From: JAJRXR01 sp041987545
GTDB lineage: Bacteria; Planctomycetota; Phycisphaerae; Phycisphaerales; UBA1924
NCBI GenBank assembly: GCA_041987545.1
Contig: JBHIWH010000001.1
Location: 248,001 to 312,000 of the forward strand
Direction of reading: 5' to 3'
Length of the DNA stretch: 64,000 bases
The position numbers and the translations under genes were made by a program. Positions 16,129 through 25,317 of this stretch are shown in pieces (position 1 is the first letter of the stretch; the number at the start of each line of letters is the position of its first letter). The notes below the pieces were generated by a model. The model was not told the DNA's origin. It did not search any database and worked only from the letters and a program-made list of their open reading frames with translations.

Positions 16129-17796
16129 TCAGGGGCAGCCGGCGCCGAAACTCGTGAGGAAGGCGAGCACGTCCGCGAAGTCGAAGACGTAGCTCGGGTG
16201 TGCGAGGTCCGCCGAGGCGTGCTCGCTGCCGAAGGCGGTGAGGAAGGCGACCACGTCGGCGAAGTCGAGCGTGCCGAAGGGCATGGCGAGGTCGGCGACG
16301 CACTGGGCGCTGCGGTGCAGGGTGACGCTGGTGGGCTCGTATGTGAGCGTGTAGCCGTAGGGCAGGACGGCGTTGTCGAACTGTCCGACGACCGAGTGCA
16401 GGTCGATGATCTTGAGCGACTCGCCCGCCTCCAGCCCGCCGCGCAGGTCCTCGACGATCAGCGTGCCGCCGAGGACGATCCCGCTCCAGTCGGCGCTGAA
16501 CCCGGGCACGATGCGGTCGTTGGTGGACTCGAAGTCGTTCAGGACCTGCAGCATCGTTGTTGACCCGTCGGCGAGCGTCAGCGTGCAGTCCCGGATCTGC
16601 CAGTGCGACAGCTCGTCGGTCAGCTCGGTTACGTCGTACCCCGGGGAGAACACGCCCTCGATGGTCGTTTCCACCGCGATCTCGGCCTTGCCGATGAGCA
16701 TCTGCCCGACCCCGAGCGTGAGCGTCGCCTCGCTGCCCTCGTCGGGACGGATGCCGACCTGCGCGTTCCCGAACCCGCTCTCGCAGTAGACCACGCCCTC
16801 ACCGTCGATGCGGACGTCACCGTTGATGTAGAGGACCTCCTGCTGGGGATCATCGAGGTCCGCCTCGAGCGCGATCCAGCCGTTGTTGGTGACGCCGGGG
16901 GTGTCGATGGAGAAGTGATCGGAGCCGACGTGGAGGCGGCCGAGGATCGTGCAGTCGGCGATGCCGCCGTAGTTCCCGCCCTCGATGGCGCCGTCGTTGG
17001 CTGAATCGAGGAGCCCGCCCGTGAGCGTGGTGTCGAGGTGGATGACTCCCCCGTCGGCGAGGAGGCGGCCGGTTGGGGACTGGGTGGCGCTGAGGTCGTT
17101 GGACGAGAAGCTGGCGATCGTGATCTCGCCTCCATCGCGGGCGATGATCGTGCCCGTGTTGTGCAGGGGCCTGCTCTGCCCGGTCTGCATCACGAGGTGC
17201 TCCCGGTCTGCGTCGGCGAGGATGCGGCCGTTGTTGATGACGGGCAGCTCGAAGCGGCCGCGGCCCAGGATCGTCATGTCGGGGCCGATGGTGAGCGTGG
17301 AGGGGTCGAGCGCGTCGGCGTGCTTGATCTGCGCCAGGTGGGTCGGGGTCGGCAGGCTGCCGGTAGTCTTGACGTCCAGGCGGACCGAGCCGGACCCGAG
17401 CAGGAGGGTGTCCGCCGCGACGAGCCAGGTGGCTTGCGCGGGGTCCGAGACGCCCGGGTCGCCGATGAGCAGGGTCCCCTCGACGCCCATGAACGCGTCG
17501 TGCGTGGTGAGCGAGTGCCCGGGGTGGACGCGGACGCGGGCGGCTGGGTTGGCGATGTCGAAGCCGTTGACCTCGACGTCGGCGCCCGTGATATCGACGG
17601 TGTAGCCGCCCCCGAGGGTGAAGTTGACGCTGGCGCTCGCGCTGTTGGGGATGCCGAAGGGCGTCCAGTTGGTGAGGCTGTGCCAGAGGCCCCCGGCGGG
17701 ATTGTTCCAGCTGTGGGTCTGGGCGAACGCGGGCGAGGCCGTCCCCGAGGCCAGCAGGCCGGCGGTCAGGGCGAGTGTGCGTGCGGCGGAGGTCAT
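16129..17796 (-). CDS. Exported repeat protein with duplicated dockerin-like C-terminus
   Basis: A 555-aa exported protein. After the signal peptide (ending near SPAFAQ) comes THSWNNPAGGLWHSLTNWTPFG, the entry motif of autotransporter-like beta-repeat proteins (W-x(n)-N-W). A long Thr/Asn/Gly/Asp-rich beta-solenoid region follows. The last 60 residues contain two copies of a Ca-binding-like loop (DLAMPFGTLDFADVVAFL and DLAHPSYVFDFADVLAFL), ending GAGCP. AAGGAACACGCC precedes the ATG at 17796. The much longer upstream open frame is discarded. The C-terminus is probably an attachment or docking module. The tail is shared with the 17982-20771 and 26489-29119 proteins. Confidence 0.8.
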   Translation of the reverse strand: MTSAARTLALTAGLLASGTASPAFAQTHSWNNPAGGLWHSLTNWTPFGIPNSASASVNFTLGGGYTVDITGADVEVNGFDIANPAARVRVHPGHSLTTHDAFMGVEGTLLIGDPGVSDPAQATWLVAADTLLLGSGSVRLDVKTTGSLPTPTHLAQIKHADALDPSTLTIGPDMTILGRGRFELPVINNGRILADADREHLVMQTGQSRPLHNTGTIIARDGGEITIASFSSNDLSATQSPTGRLLADGGVIHLDTTLTGGLLDSANDGAIEGGNYGGIADCTILGRLHVGSDHFSIDTPGVTNNGWIALEADLDDPQQEVLYINGDVRIDGEGVVYCESGFGNAQVGIRPDEGSEATLTLGVGQMLIGKAEIAVETTIEGVFSPGYDVTELTDELSHWQIRDCTLTLADGSTTMLQVLNDFESTNDRIVPGFSADWSGIVLGGTLIVEDLRGGLEAGESLKIIDLHSVVGQFDNAVLPYGYTLTYEPTSVTLHRSAQCVADLAMPFGTLDFADVVAFLTAFGSEHASADLAHPSYVFDFADVLAFLTSFGAGCP

Positions 17797-17925
17797 GGCG
17801 TGTTCCTTCGTTGTGCTGGGCCGCGGGGCCCTGTGCTTTCGGCGGGGCCCGATACCGACGGGCTCCGCCAAGGCAAACGCGACCCGGGGGCGACCTCCAT
17901 CACGGATTCCGGGGCCTGAGCAGGA

Positions 17926-17960
17926 AAGGGGCGGGCCCGCTCTCGCGCGGCCCGCCCCTT
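17926..17960 (-). terminator. Terminator of the 929-aa repeat protein gene
   Basis: A perfect 11-bp stem (17926-17936 with 17950-17960) with a 13-base loop. On the minus strand the stem ends in TT and continues TCCTG. It lies 21 bases beyond the stop at 17982. Confidence 0.7.
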
Positions 17961-17981
17961 GAGCTGTGTGGGGCACGCTCT

Positions 17982-20771
17982 CTACGGGCAGCCGGCGCCG
18001 AAACTCGTGAGGAAGGCGAGCACGTCGGAGAAGTCGAAGACGCCGACGGGCTCGGCCATGTCCGCGGCGGTCTCGCCCGCGCCGAAGGCGGTGAGGAAGG
18101 CGAGCACGTCGGAGAAGTCGAGCGTGCCGAAGGGCTCGGCCAGGTCGGCCGGGCAGGCGCCGGCGACGACCTCGAGGCGGACCTCGGTGGGGGCGTAGAC
18201 CACGCTCCAGTCCAGGCCGGCGCCCGGCACGGGCAGCGTCTGGGCCGAGAAGGCGCCGGAGACGCCGGCGTCGCCGACGATGATCGTGAACGAGTCGCCG
18301 GCCTGGGGCTCGAAGCCGTCGGCGAGGGTGACGGCCAGCTCGCCGTCGAGGGAGACGGGGCCGGCCATATCGATCTGGCCGTACGCCTCGGCGCCGACGC
18401 CGCCCAGGCGGATGATCATCGAGCCCGCGGGGAGCTGGGTGAAGCCGAGCGAGGCGCCGAGCCCGAGGAGGTCGCCGCCGAGGCCGAGCTCGAGCGTGCC
18501 CGAGTTCTCGATCGACCCGCCCGCGATGAAGTTGGCGCCCTCGAGCAGGCGGAGCGTGCCGAGGTTGGACCGGAGCGAGTCGTCGAGATCGACGCCGCCC
18601 GCGACGAGGCGGCCGACCGGGCCGAGCAGCTCGACCGTGGCCTGCGAGCCGATGGTCGTGATCGGGCTGCCGGGCAGCTCGACGCGGCTGGCCTGAAGCG
18701 CGGGGCCGTCGGCGCGCCAGGCGCCTCCGGTCAGCGTCGAGCCCGGGTGCTGGTTGACCGTCGCGGTGCTCTCGAACACGACCGCGGAGCTCGGGCCGGC
18801 CGCGACGAGGCCGTCGTTGTCGAAGAGCATGTTGCGGAGGATGGTGTCGATGCCCTCGTCGGCGCCCAGCGTGCCGGCGTTGTGGAAGTCGATGGGGCCG
18901 TCGGCGTTCGCGTTGACGCCGGTGTCGATCACGAGTGGGAGACCGGAGCCGGTCTGCTCGTTGGTGGAGATGACCCCGTAGTTGACGATCCCGAACACGT
19001 CGTCGGCGCCCATCTGGCCGCCCTCGGCGTCCACGCGCACGCCGGGCCCGACGACGAGCGTGGAGCGGGCGCCGAGGACGTTGCGCATCTGGTTGGTGAG
19101 ACGGACCGACCCGTCGCCCGCGAGCGTGGCGCCCTCGGGGGTGTCGAGGTTGACGAACCCCGAGACCAGGAGGCGGCTGTCGGAGTTGGGCAGGTCGATC
19201 GTCCCGCGGAGCGAGGTCGGGCCCTGGAAGACGAACTGGCCCTCGACCGCGAGGTCCTGGAGCACGGCCGGCTGGCTGGCCGAGGCCTGCGTGCGGCAGT
19301 ACCCCAGCGCCCGCCCGCCGATCAGGTGGCCGCCGTCGCCGAGCGTGACGTCGTCGACGTAGCCCGCGCCGGTGCTGGTGACCGTGGCGTCCTCGATCCG
19401 GATGTTGGAGTTGATGCCGACGGACGCGTCGATCGCCCCTCTGTTCAGGACGTCCGAGTCGCGGATGACGAGCGTCGTGTGGTCGGCGACGACCTCGATG
19501 CGGCCCGTGGCCTGGTTGGCCAGGTCGTACTCCGAGAGCACGTCGGCGTTCCTGCCCGTCTCGATGACGACGTCGGTGTCCTGCGAGACGGTGTCGTCGA
19601 CCCGGATCGTGCCGGCGTTGAGCACGCCCAGGTCGTCGCCCGCCCCGAGCGTGGCCGAGTCGGCGACCACCTCGACGCCGAACCCGATGCGCACAGAGCT
19701 GGCGCCGCCCGAGTGGTTCCGGACGTTTCCTGTGAGCGTGACGCCGCCGGCGCCCTCGATCGAGACGCCCCCGGGCGTGTCCACGCTGGCCCAGTTGACG
19801 ATCCGCAGGAAGTTGTCGGCGGCGGGCAGCGTGAGCGTCCCGCGGAGGCGCGTCTCGCCCTGGAGCACGAACTGGTCGTTGATCGTCACGTCCTCGATCG
19901 TCGCGGGCGTGGAGGCGTCGGGCTGCGACCGGCAGTACCCGTTGGCCACGCCGCCGATGAGATGCCCGGCGTCGCCGAGGATGATCTGGCTGACGATGCC
20001 GTTGGTGTTGGTGATGGTCGCGTGCTCGATGCGGATGTCGGAGCCGACGCCGCCGTCCTTGCGGATCTGCCCCCTGTTGAGGACGTCCGCGTCGCGGATG
20101 ATGAGGCCGGCGCCGTCCGCGTTCAGCGAGAGCACGCCGGTGGCGTTGTTCACCAGGTCGAACGTGTCCAGCACGTCCGCCGACGTGCCGGGGGCGATGA
20201 CCAGGTCCTCGCCCTCGAACACGCTCACGATCGTGCCGTTGTTCACGATGCCCAGCTGCGTGGCGTCGCCGACGCGTCCCGCGCCGCTGATCGTGTGCCC
20301 GAACGCGTTGGTCAGGGAGTTGCCCGGCGTGGCGGCGCGGATGACGGCGTGGTCGGCGCCGTTCAGGGTCCAGACGCCGGCGCCCGAGAGCGTCGTGATG
20401 GGGCCGGCGAGGTCCAGCGCCGTGACGAACGTGCTGGAGACCTGCCGGACCAGGCCGTCGTTGATGATGGACCCGCCCGCGACGGTCAGGCCGTCGCCGC
20501 TGTACATGGCGAGCGAGTCGTTGCCCCCGATCTCGAGCGTGCCGACGGTGCGGGGCGAGTCGAGGGTGATGTGGGCGGCGGAGACGCCGTTGTTGATGAA
20601 GACCTGGGCGGCGGGTCCGTCCGGGATGCCGAAGGGCGTCCAGGAGGCCGCGTCGGACCAGTCGTTGCCGGCGCCCCCGGTCCAGGTGAAGACCTGGGCG
20701 CTGGCGGTCGTGCCGCAGGCGGCGAGGATGGCCCCGGCCGCCAGATGCGTGATGCTCGTGCTGCGTGTCAT
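17982..20771 (-). CDS. Large exported beta-solenoid protein with dockerin-like C-terminus
   Basis: A 929-aa exported protein beginning with a signal peptide (cleavage near TTASAQ), then VFTWTGGAGNDWSDAASW. This is the same autotransporter-like entry motif as its neighbour. The long middle is made of repeating units such as LVIRDSDVLNRGAI, LIIRDADVLNRGQI and HLIGGVANGYCRSQ/HLIGGRALGYCRTQ, indicating internal duplication of units of roughly 250 residues. The C-terminus carries two dockerin-like loops (DLAEPFGTLDFSDVLAFL, DMAEPVGVFDFSDVLAFL) and ends GAGCP. The same AAGGAACACGCC leader precedes the ATG. It is probably a surface or matrix protein. No enzymatic motif was found. Confidence 0.82.
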   Translation of the reverse strand: MTRSTSITHLAAGAILAACGTTASAQVFTWTGGAGNDWSDAASWTPFGIPDGPAAQVFINNGVSAAHITLDSPRTVGTLEIGGNDSLAMYSGDGLTVAGGSIINDGLVRQVSSTFVTALDLAGPITTLSGAGVWTLNGADHAVIRAATPGNSLTNAFGHTISGAGRVGDATQLGIVNNGTIVSVFEGEDLVIAPGTSADVLDTFDLVNNATGVLSLNADGAGLIIRDADVLNRGQIRKDGGVGSDIRIEHATITNTNGIVSQIILGDAGHLIGGVANGYCRSQPDASTPATIEDVTINDQFVLQGETRLRGTLTLPAADNFLRIVNWASVDTPGGVSIEGAGGVTLTGNVRNHSGGASSVRIGFGVEVVADSATLGAGDDLGVLNAGTIRVDDTVSQDTDVVIETGRNADVLSEYDLANQATGRIEVVADHTTLVIRDSDVLNRGAIDASVGINSNIRIEDATVTSTGAGYVDDVTLGDGGHLIGGRALGYCRTQASASQPAVLQDLAVEGQFVFQGPTSLRGTIDLPNSDSRLLVSGFVNLDTPEGATLAGDGSVRLTNQMRNVLGARSTLVVGPGVRVDAEGGQMGADDVFGIVNYGVISTNEQTGSGLPLVIDTGVNANADGPIDFHNAGTLGADEGIDTILRNMLFDNDGLVAAGPSSAVVFESTATVNQHPGSTLTGGAWRADGPALQASRVELPGSPITTIGSQATVELLGPVGRLVAGGVDLDDSLRSNLGTLRLLEGANFIAGGSIENSGTLELGLGGDLLGLGASLGFTQLPAGSMIIRLGGVGAEAYGQIDMAGPVSLDGELAVTLADGFEPQAGDSFTIIVGDAGVSGAFSAQTLPVPGAGLDWSVVYAPTEVRLEVVAGACPADLAEPFGTLDFSDVLAFLTAFGAGETAADMAEPVGVFDFSDVLAFLTSFGAGCP

Positions 20772-20959
20772 GGCGTGTTCCTTCTGGTGTGGCGGGCGGC
20801 CGACCGCCCGGGTTTCGAGGGGTCCCTCCGAGCGGGGCCCACCAGCACCAACGCGATCCGCGGCCGGCGTCCATCACGGAATGACCGCGACCCCCGACGG
20901 GCGGGGCGCCGCGGGGGCATGCCAGGGAATATGCGGGTGCGGAGGGGGCGCCGAGAGGG

Positions 20960-21748
20960 CTAGCCGGGCGTGGTCTCGAACGTGAGCGAGGCCCAGAAGC
21001 TCTCCCAGTCGGCGTCGCCGTGGCCCTCGAGGCGGACCATGTGCACCGAGGCGAGCAGCCAGACGCCCTCGACGCCGGCCTCGAACGACACGACCCCGGA
21101 CTGGTCCGCCCGGGCCGAGCGCTGCGAGGCGGGGTCGCCCTCGAGCACGGCGACGACCTTCGCCCCGGAGAGAGGACGGCCCCGGAACAGCAGCCTCGCC
21201 CGGATCGGGCCGTCGGGCGCCGCGTCGAGCAGGACGATCTCCAAGGGGAGACCCACCTCGCGGTCTCGCGGCGGGGCGTCGCCGCCGCCCGCGCGCACGA
21301 GCGACTTGGCGCACCGGGAGTAGACCTCGCGGCCCGGATCGTCCCGCTCGCCCAGCGACTCCCGGCGCTCGATGACCTCGTCCAGCCCCTCGTGGACGAG
21401 GTACGCGTGGAACGCCTCGGCGTCGAGCACGTTGGAGTACGGGCCGGCCCGGTAGACGAGGATGTGGTCCCCGGGCGCCGAGGGCCGCGCGTAGCTGGTG
21501 GACTGGCCCGAGAGGCCCTTGACGGGCGAGACGCCTTCCGGCTCGACGCACTCGAAGCGCTCGATCATGGCGTCGTCGCGGTGGACGACGCCGCCCTCGA
21601 AGCGCTCGCCGTGGAAGAGCATGACGCGGAGCGGGGCGTCCGGCTCGGTCATGAACCGCCCGGGGCGGATCCAGAACTGGTGCGCCAGCGCGGGGCAGGC
21701 GGCGAGCAGGGCGGCGAGGACGGCGGCGATCGTGCGCGTGCGGGGCAT
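20960..21748 (-). CDS. Exported DUF4198-family protein
   Basis: A 262-aa protein with a signal peptide (AVLAALLAACPALA) followed immediately by HQFWIRPGRF, the mature N-terminus typical of DUF4198 proteins. Family members are periplasmic and often encoded near transition-metal or nickel uptake genes. The body is beta-rich with an Ig-like C-terminal part (RGRPLSGAKVVAVLEG, a DUF4198 hallmark). It ends FWASLTFETTPG. The gene lies just downstream of the DUF4331 gene on the same strand, with a hairpin between them. Metal transport is a guess from family associations. Confidence 0.8.
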   Translation of the reverse strand: MPRTRTIAAVLAALLAACPALAHQFWIRPGRFMTEPDAPLRVMLFHGERFEGGVVHRDDAMIERFECVEPEGVSPVKGLSGQSTSYARPSAPGDHILVYRAGPYSNVLDAEAFHAYLVHEGLDEVIERRESLGERDDPGREVYSRCAKSLVRAGGGDAPPRDREVGLPLEIVLLDAAPDGPIRARLLFRGRPLSGAKVVAVLEGDPASQRSARADQSGVVSFEAGVEGVWLLASVHMVRLEGHGDADWESFWASLTFETTPG

Positions 21749-21782
21749 GGTCGCTCCAGCGGGGTCGTGTGGCTCGGGAAAG

Positions 21783-21811
21783 CCCGGCCCGCCCTCTCGG
21801 GCGGGGCCGGG
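21783..21811 (-). terminator. Terminator of the DUF4331 gene
   Basis: A 12-bp stem with one bulged G (21783-21794 with 21799-21811) and a four-base loop, starting 12 bases beyond the stop at 21823. On the minus strand it is followed by CTTTCCC. Confidence 0.65.
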
Positions 21812-21822
21812 TGAGGGGGGTC

Positions 21823-23394
21823 TTACTGCGTCGCGGCCCAGAACGACTCGAGGAACTGGATCACGTCGGAGAAGTCGAGCTCGCCGCTGCGGTCGGTGTC
21901 GGCGATCTCGAAGTCCGTCGGCGGGCCGTCCTTGCGGTTGAACGTGCCGGAGTGGGGCGTTGCGGCGTAGGGGAAGACGCGGTGGTACGCCACGTCGTTG
22001 CCCGGGACGTTGTCGCCCACGACGGTCAACGACTCGTACGTCGGCCCGCTGGCGACGGCGGTCAGCGCGATGTCCACGACGTCGTCGCCCAGGCGCCGCC
22101 CGTTGGGCCAGCCGCTGGAGACGCCGCCGGTCGTGTCGCCCCCGGCGAAGCCGAAGCGGCTGAAGCCCTCCTCGCCCTGGAGCGGGACCGGCCCGGTACT
22201 GGTCGCGACGCGCAGGACGTCCGGGATGAAGACGGCCTCCAGATCAGCCCGGTCCTCGGTCTGGAACTCGGTCGAGTAGACGAAGTTGATCAGGGCCGCG
22301 ACCTCGGGGTTGCTGGCGTACGTCGAGAACTGCGCGTCGTCGGCGGGAGAGGCGGCGTTGTAGTTGTCCTTGTCGGCCAGGGCGACGAGGACCTCATTGA
22401 AGAGCGGGTTGCCCAGGCGGTTGACCTGGACGTACTCGCCCGAGCCGACGGGCAGGCCGCCGGGCACGAGCATCGAGAACTCGCGGCGGCTGACCGAGGC
22501 GTAGACGCCCACGCCGGTCTGGGGGCCGAAGAAGGCGTCGTTGTAGGGCAGCGCGGGCAGCGACTGGATGGGGATCTGGACGGCGAACGTGAGGACGTTG
22601 AAGCCCTTGAAGCCGTCCACGCCGTCGCCGTCCTGCCCAAGCCCGTCGGCGAGCGAGCCGTTGTTGTCGAGGATGCGAAGGTTGAGCAGATCGAAGACGC
22701 CCGGGACGTCGGCGAAGAAGGAGTCATCGCGGGGGCCGGCGAAGAAGACCTCGCCGTTGGTCGATTCGGTGACCGCCTGCTGGGTGTACGAGTCCAGTTC
22801 GGCGAACGAGCCGGCGCCGGAGACCGCACGCCCGTCCGCGTCGTTGTACTTGGGCGTGACGTTCGCGCCCGCGTTGGGCGGGGCGACGAGGGCGTCGTCG
22901 AGGATGGTGGAGTTGTCGAGCACGACGTCGTACGTCTGTGTGAAGTTCTGGCGGGCGTCGCCGATGGTGACGATCGGGCCGGCCTCGGTTCCCAGGCCGT
23001 AGGACAGGATCGTGCCCGTGTTCTTGTACCCCTCGGTGGTGGGGGAGAAGTGGAAGTCGTACCGGGCGACCTCCTCGCCCGTGGCGGGGTGGGTGATGTG
23101 GATGGAGTAGCGGGCGTCGGAGCTGAAGCGCTCGTAGTGGGGCCCGTCGCCCGGCTCGGAGAACGGGCGGACGTTGACGATGACGTTGAGGACCTCTTGC
23201 GACGGGTTGTTGTACCTGGTCCCGACGAAGGCGTAGACGTCGGTGAGGTTGGCCTGCGGGTCGAGCTTGATGAGCGGGGCGTCGCTGTGGCTGGAGGCGT
23301 GGGCGTCGGGCGACGTCGTGACGAGCGCCGTCGTCGCGGCGGCGGCGGCGATCAGGGCGCCGGCGGTGAGCGCGTGTGTCTTCGGGCGGGTCAT
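21823..23394 (-). CDS. Exported DUF4331 protein with a single dockerin-like loop
   Basis: A 523-aa exported protein. The signal region (HALTAGALIAAAAATTALVT) is followed by ASSHSDAPLIKLDPQANLTD and VYAFVG, the conserved start of DUF4331 proteins. Further family hallmarks are the NVIVNVRPFSEPGDGPHYE and GAGSFAELD segments and the TGVGVYASVSRREFSML stretch. The last residues contain one Ca-binding-like loop, ADTDRSGELDFSDVIQFLES. That is half of the duplicated module found in neighbouring exported proteins. The start at 23394 is preceded by AAAGGAACACGC. An open frame extending to 23604 is non-coding. The function of DUF4331 is unknown. Confidence 0.85.
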   Translation of the reverse strand: MTRPKTHALTAGALIAAAAATTALVTTSPDAHASSHSDAPLIKLDPQANLTDVYAFVGTRYNNPSQEVLNVIVNVRPFSEPGDGPHYERFSSDARYSIHITHPATGEEVARYDFHFSPTTEGYKNTGTILSYGLGTEAGPIVTIGDARQNFTQTYDVVLDNSTILDDALVAPPNAGANVTPKYNDADGRAVSGAGSFAELDSYTQQAVTESTNGEVFFAGPRDDSFFADVPGVFDLLNLRILDNNGSLADGLGQDGDGVDGFKGFNVLTFAVQIPIQSLPALPYNDAFFGPQTGVGVYASVSRREFSMLVPGGLPVGSGEYVQVNRLGNPLFNEVLVALADKDNYNAASPADDAQFSTYASNPEVAALINFVYSTEFQTEDRADLEAVFIPDVLRVATSTGPVPLQGEEGFSRFGFAGGDTTGGVSSGWPNGRRLGDDVVDIALTAVASGPTYESLTVVGDNVPGNDVAYHRVFPYAATPHSGTFNRKDGPPTDFEIADTDRSGELDFSDVIQFLESFWAATQ

Positions 23395-23535
23395 GCGTGT
23401 TCCTTTCTCTGCCCGGCGTGCGAGGCCGCGCCCCGGGCGTGGGGTGCACCCCACCTTCGGTCGTCGGCGGGCGCGTGATTCCACAATCGCGCATCGCGAA
23501 AGAATGTGAGCATGACTTTGCGCAACACGGTGCGC

Positions 23536-23569
23536 AAAGAAAAGCAGCACCCGCGTGAACGGGTGCTGC
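23536..23569 (-). terminator. Rho-independent terminator of the DUF4394 gene
   Basis: A perfect 10-bp stem (23544-23553 with 23560-23569) with loop CGTGAA. On the minus strand it is followed by CTTTTCTTTG. It lies about 110 bases beyond the stop at 23683. The rest of 23395-23682 shows no gene. Confidence 0.82.
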
Positions 23570-23682
23570 CGAGTCGGGGCCGTGTGTCGCCCGCGTGTGA
23601 ACACAGGGTCAAGAACGACCGGGGCGGGACCCCGTCATCGCCCACGGGCCGGGGCGTCAGCGCCCACGAGACTCTCTCTCCG

Positions 23683-24570
23683 TTACGCCCGGCCCGAGGG
23701 GTTGCGGCGGCGGCGGGCGCCGGCGACGACCCCCGCGCCCAGCAGCGCGAGAACGCTGCCCGGGGCGGGGACGACGGCCATCGCCGTGATCAGCGAGCCT
23801 CCTCCGATCTCGCCGATCATCATCGCCTCGCCGGTCGCGAGGTTGATCGTCCAGAACGTCGAGCGGGCCAGGCTGGTGTCCTGGACCGTGGCGTAGGCGA
23901 CGCCCGTGACGCCCGAGATGTCGAACGTCGCGGTGTCGTTGAGGTCGACGCCCAGGGAGCCGACCGTGCCGAGCGTGCCGGCGCTGTTGGCCTGGGTGAC
24001 GAGGATGTCGAGCCCGGTGTCGATGCCGTAGAGCTGGGTCGTGGTTGCGCCGTCGAAGCTGTTGGTGTAGGCTGAGGCGGTGACGTTGGGGTCTGTCCCC
24101 TCGTTGGCGTCGCCGGCGCCGTAGAACAGGTCGGTCACACCGGTGGACGTCCCGTCGTTGGGGTTGAGCACGAGGTTCTGGTTGACCTCGGAGACGACGC
24201 GGATGCGGTCGATGACGGGGTTGAAGTCGAACCCGAAGGACGAGCCGTTGAGCCCGGGGCTGAAGCTGCCGGCGCCGACGAGCGTGGCGGCGCCCGTGCC
24301 CACGTCGATCGTGTAGAGGTTGCTGAAGCTGCCCAGGGCGTAGAGCTGGCCCGTGGCGGGGCGGAAGTCGATGCCGCGGATCTGCTCGTTGGAGGCCAGG
24401 CCCGAGATCGCCGCGCCCGAGAGAACGGTCCCCGGGGCATCCACGTTCCACGAGACGAGCGTCTGGTTGTCTGTGACGGCGTAGACGTCCTGGGCCTGGC
24501 CGGCGGTCGCGAAGCACGCGACCGCGAGCGTACCCACCGCGGCGCCGAGCGAGGCTGATCTGTTCCGCAT
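23683..24570 (-). CDS. Exported DUF4394 protein with PEP-CTERM-like tail
   Basis: A 295-aa exported protein. The signal peptide ends near ATAGQAQ. The DUF4394 body has repeating strand motifs: VYAVTDNQTLVSWNVDAPGT, RGIDFRPATGQLYALG and FGFDFNPVIDRIRVVSEVNQ, the family signature. It ends with VVPAPGSVLALLGAGVVAGARRRR, a PEP-CTERM-like sorting tail, plus a short NPSGRA extension. GAGAGGG is placed 6 bases before the ATG at 24570. The longer frame up to 25329 overlaps the sigma-factor gene and is rejected. The fold is probably a beta-propeller. It is divergent from the ECF sigma gene. Confidence 0.85.
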   Translation of the reverse strand: MRNRSASLGAAVGTLAVACFATAGQAQDVYAVTDNQTLVSWNVDAPGTVLSGAAISGLASNEQIRGIDFRPATGQLYALGSFSNLYTIDVGTGAATLVGAGSFSPGLNGSSFGFDFNPVIDRIRVVSEVNQNLVLNPNDGTSTGVTDLFYGAGDANEGTDPNVTASAYTNSFDGATTTQLYGIDTGLDILVTQANSAGTLGTVGSLGVDLNDTATFDISGVTGVAYATVQDTSLARSTFWTINLATGEAMMIGEIGGGSLITAMAVVPAPGSVLALLGAGVVAGARRRRNPSGRA

Positions 24571-24756
24571 GTTGATCCCTCTCTTCGAAAGATGTGCGCA
24601 CGGACCGCGCCCGCGGCACGGATGCGTGCTCGGCGGTGTCCTGTGCTCGTGCGCCACGCCTTCGGGGATCGGGCGTCCCGAGTTTTTGATCTTTCCGGAA
24701 TCTCCCGGGCACACCTCGGCGATATGCTCCGCGACGATGCCCAGGAACCGCCGCGC

Positions 24757-25317
24757 GTGAACTCGATCCTCCCCAGAATCGCACAGGGCGACGACCGGGC
24801 GGTCCATGACTGCGTGGACGAGTACGGCGATCTGGTCTGGCGCCTGGCCAGGCGGTACCTCAACCGCGCCGACGGGGAGGTCGAGGACGCCGTCCAGGAG
24901 GTGTTCGTCGAGCTCTGGCTGGCCGCGCCCCGGTTCGACCCGGCGTCGGGCTCGGAGCCGGCGTTCGTCGCGACGCTCGCGCACCGACGGCTGACGGACT
25001 ACCAGCGGCGCGTGACGGCGAGGCGGAAGTACGAGGCGCGGGCGCGGTCCGAGTCGGAGCCCGCGATCCTCAAGGACGCGACGGCCGAAAGAGAGGAAGT
25101 CCGACGCGTCGCCGCAGAGTTCGACGGGCTGCCCGAGGAGGAGCGGCGGGCGCTGTGGATGTCGCTGTACCAGGGGCTGACCCAGCACCAGATCAGCGAG
25201 GCGACGGACGCGCCGATCGGGACGGTCAAGTCGAGGCTCCGCCGGGCGATGATCCGGCTGTGCGGCTCGCTGGACCGTGATTCGCACGCGATGGATCGCG
25301 AGGGGGTGGAGCGGTGA
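24757..25317 (+). CDS. ECF RNA polymerase sigma factor
   Basis: A 186-aa sigma-70 factor. Region 2 includes HDCVDEYGDLVWRLARRYL and VEDAVQEVFVELW. Region 4 includes LPEEERRALWMSLYQG and the recognition helix ISEATDAPIGTVKSRLRRAM. The GTG at 24757 is preferred because AGGAA lies 9 bases upstream. An in-frame ATG at 24724 without a ribosome-binding site would add 11 residues. The stop overlaps the GTG start of the next gene by four bases, forming a sigma/anti-sigma operon. A sequence resembling an ECF promoter (GGAAT at 24697-24701, CGATA at 24720-24724) lies upstream, hinting at autoregulation. Confidence 0.88.
   Translation: MNSILPRIAQGDDRAVHDCVDEYGDLVWRLARRYLNRADGEVEDAVQEVFVELWLAAPRFDPASGSEPAFVATLAHRRLTDYQRRVTARRKYEARARSESEPAILKDATAEREEVRRVAAEFDGLPEEERRALWMSLYQGLTQHQISEATDAPIGTVKSRLRRAMIRLCGSLDRDSHAMDREGVER

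Noticed and set aside
17775..20963. 1062-residue plus-strand open frame opposite the large exported protein
   Set aside because: The minus strand has a signal peptide, repeats and a dockerin-like tail. The plus frame is Asp/Gly/Arg/Val-rich shadow sequence.
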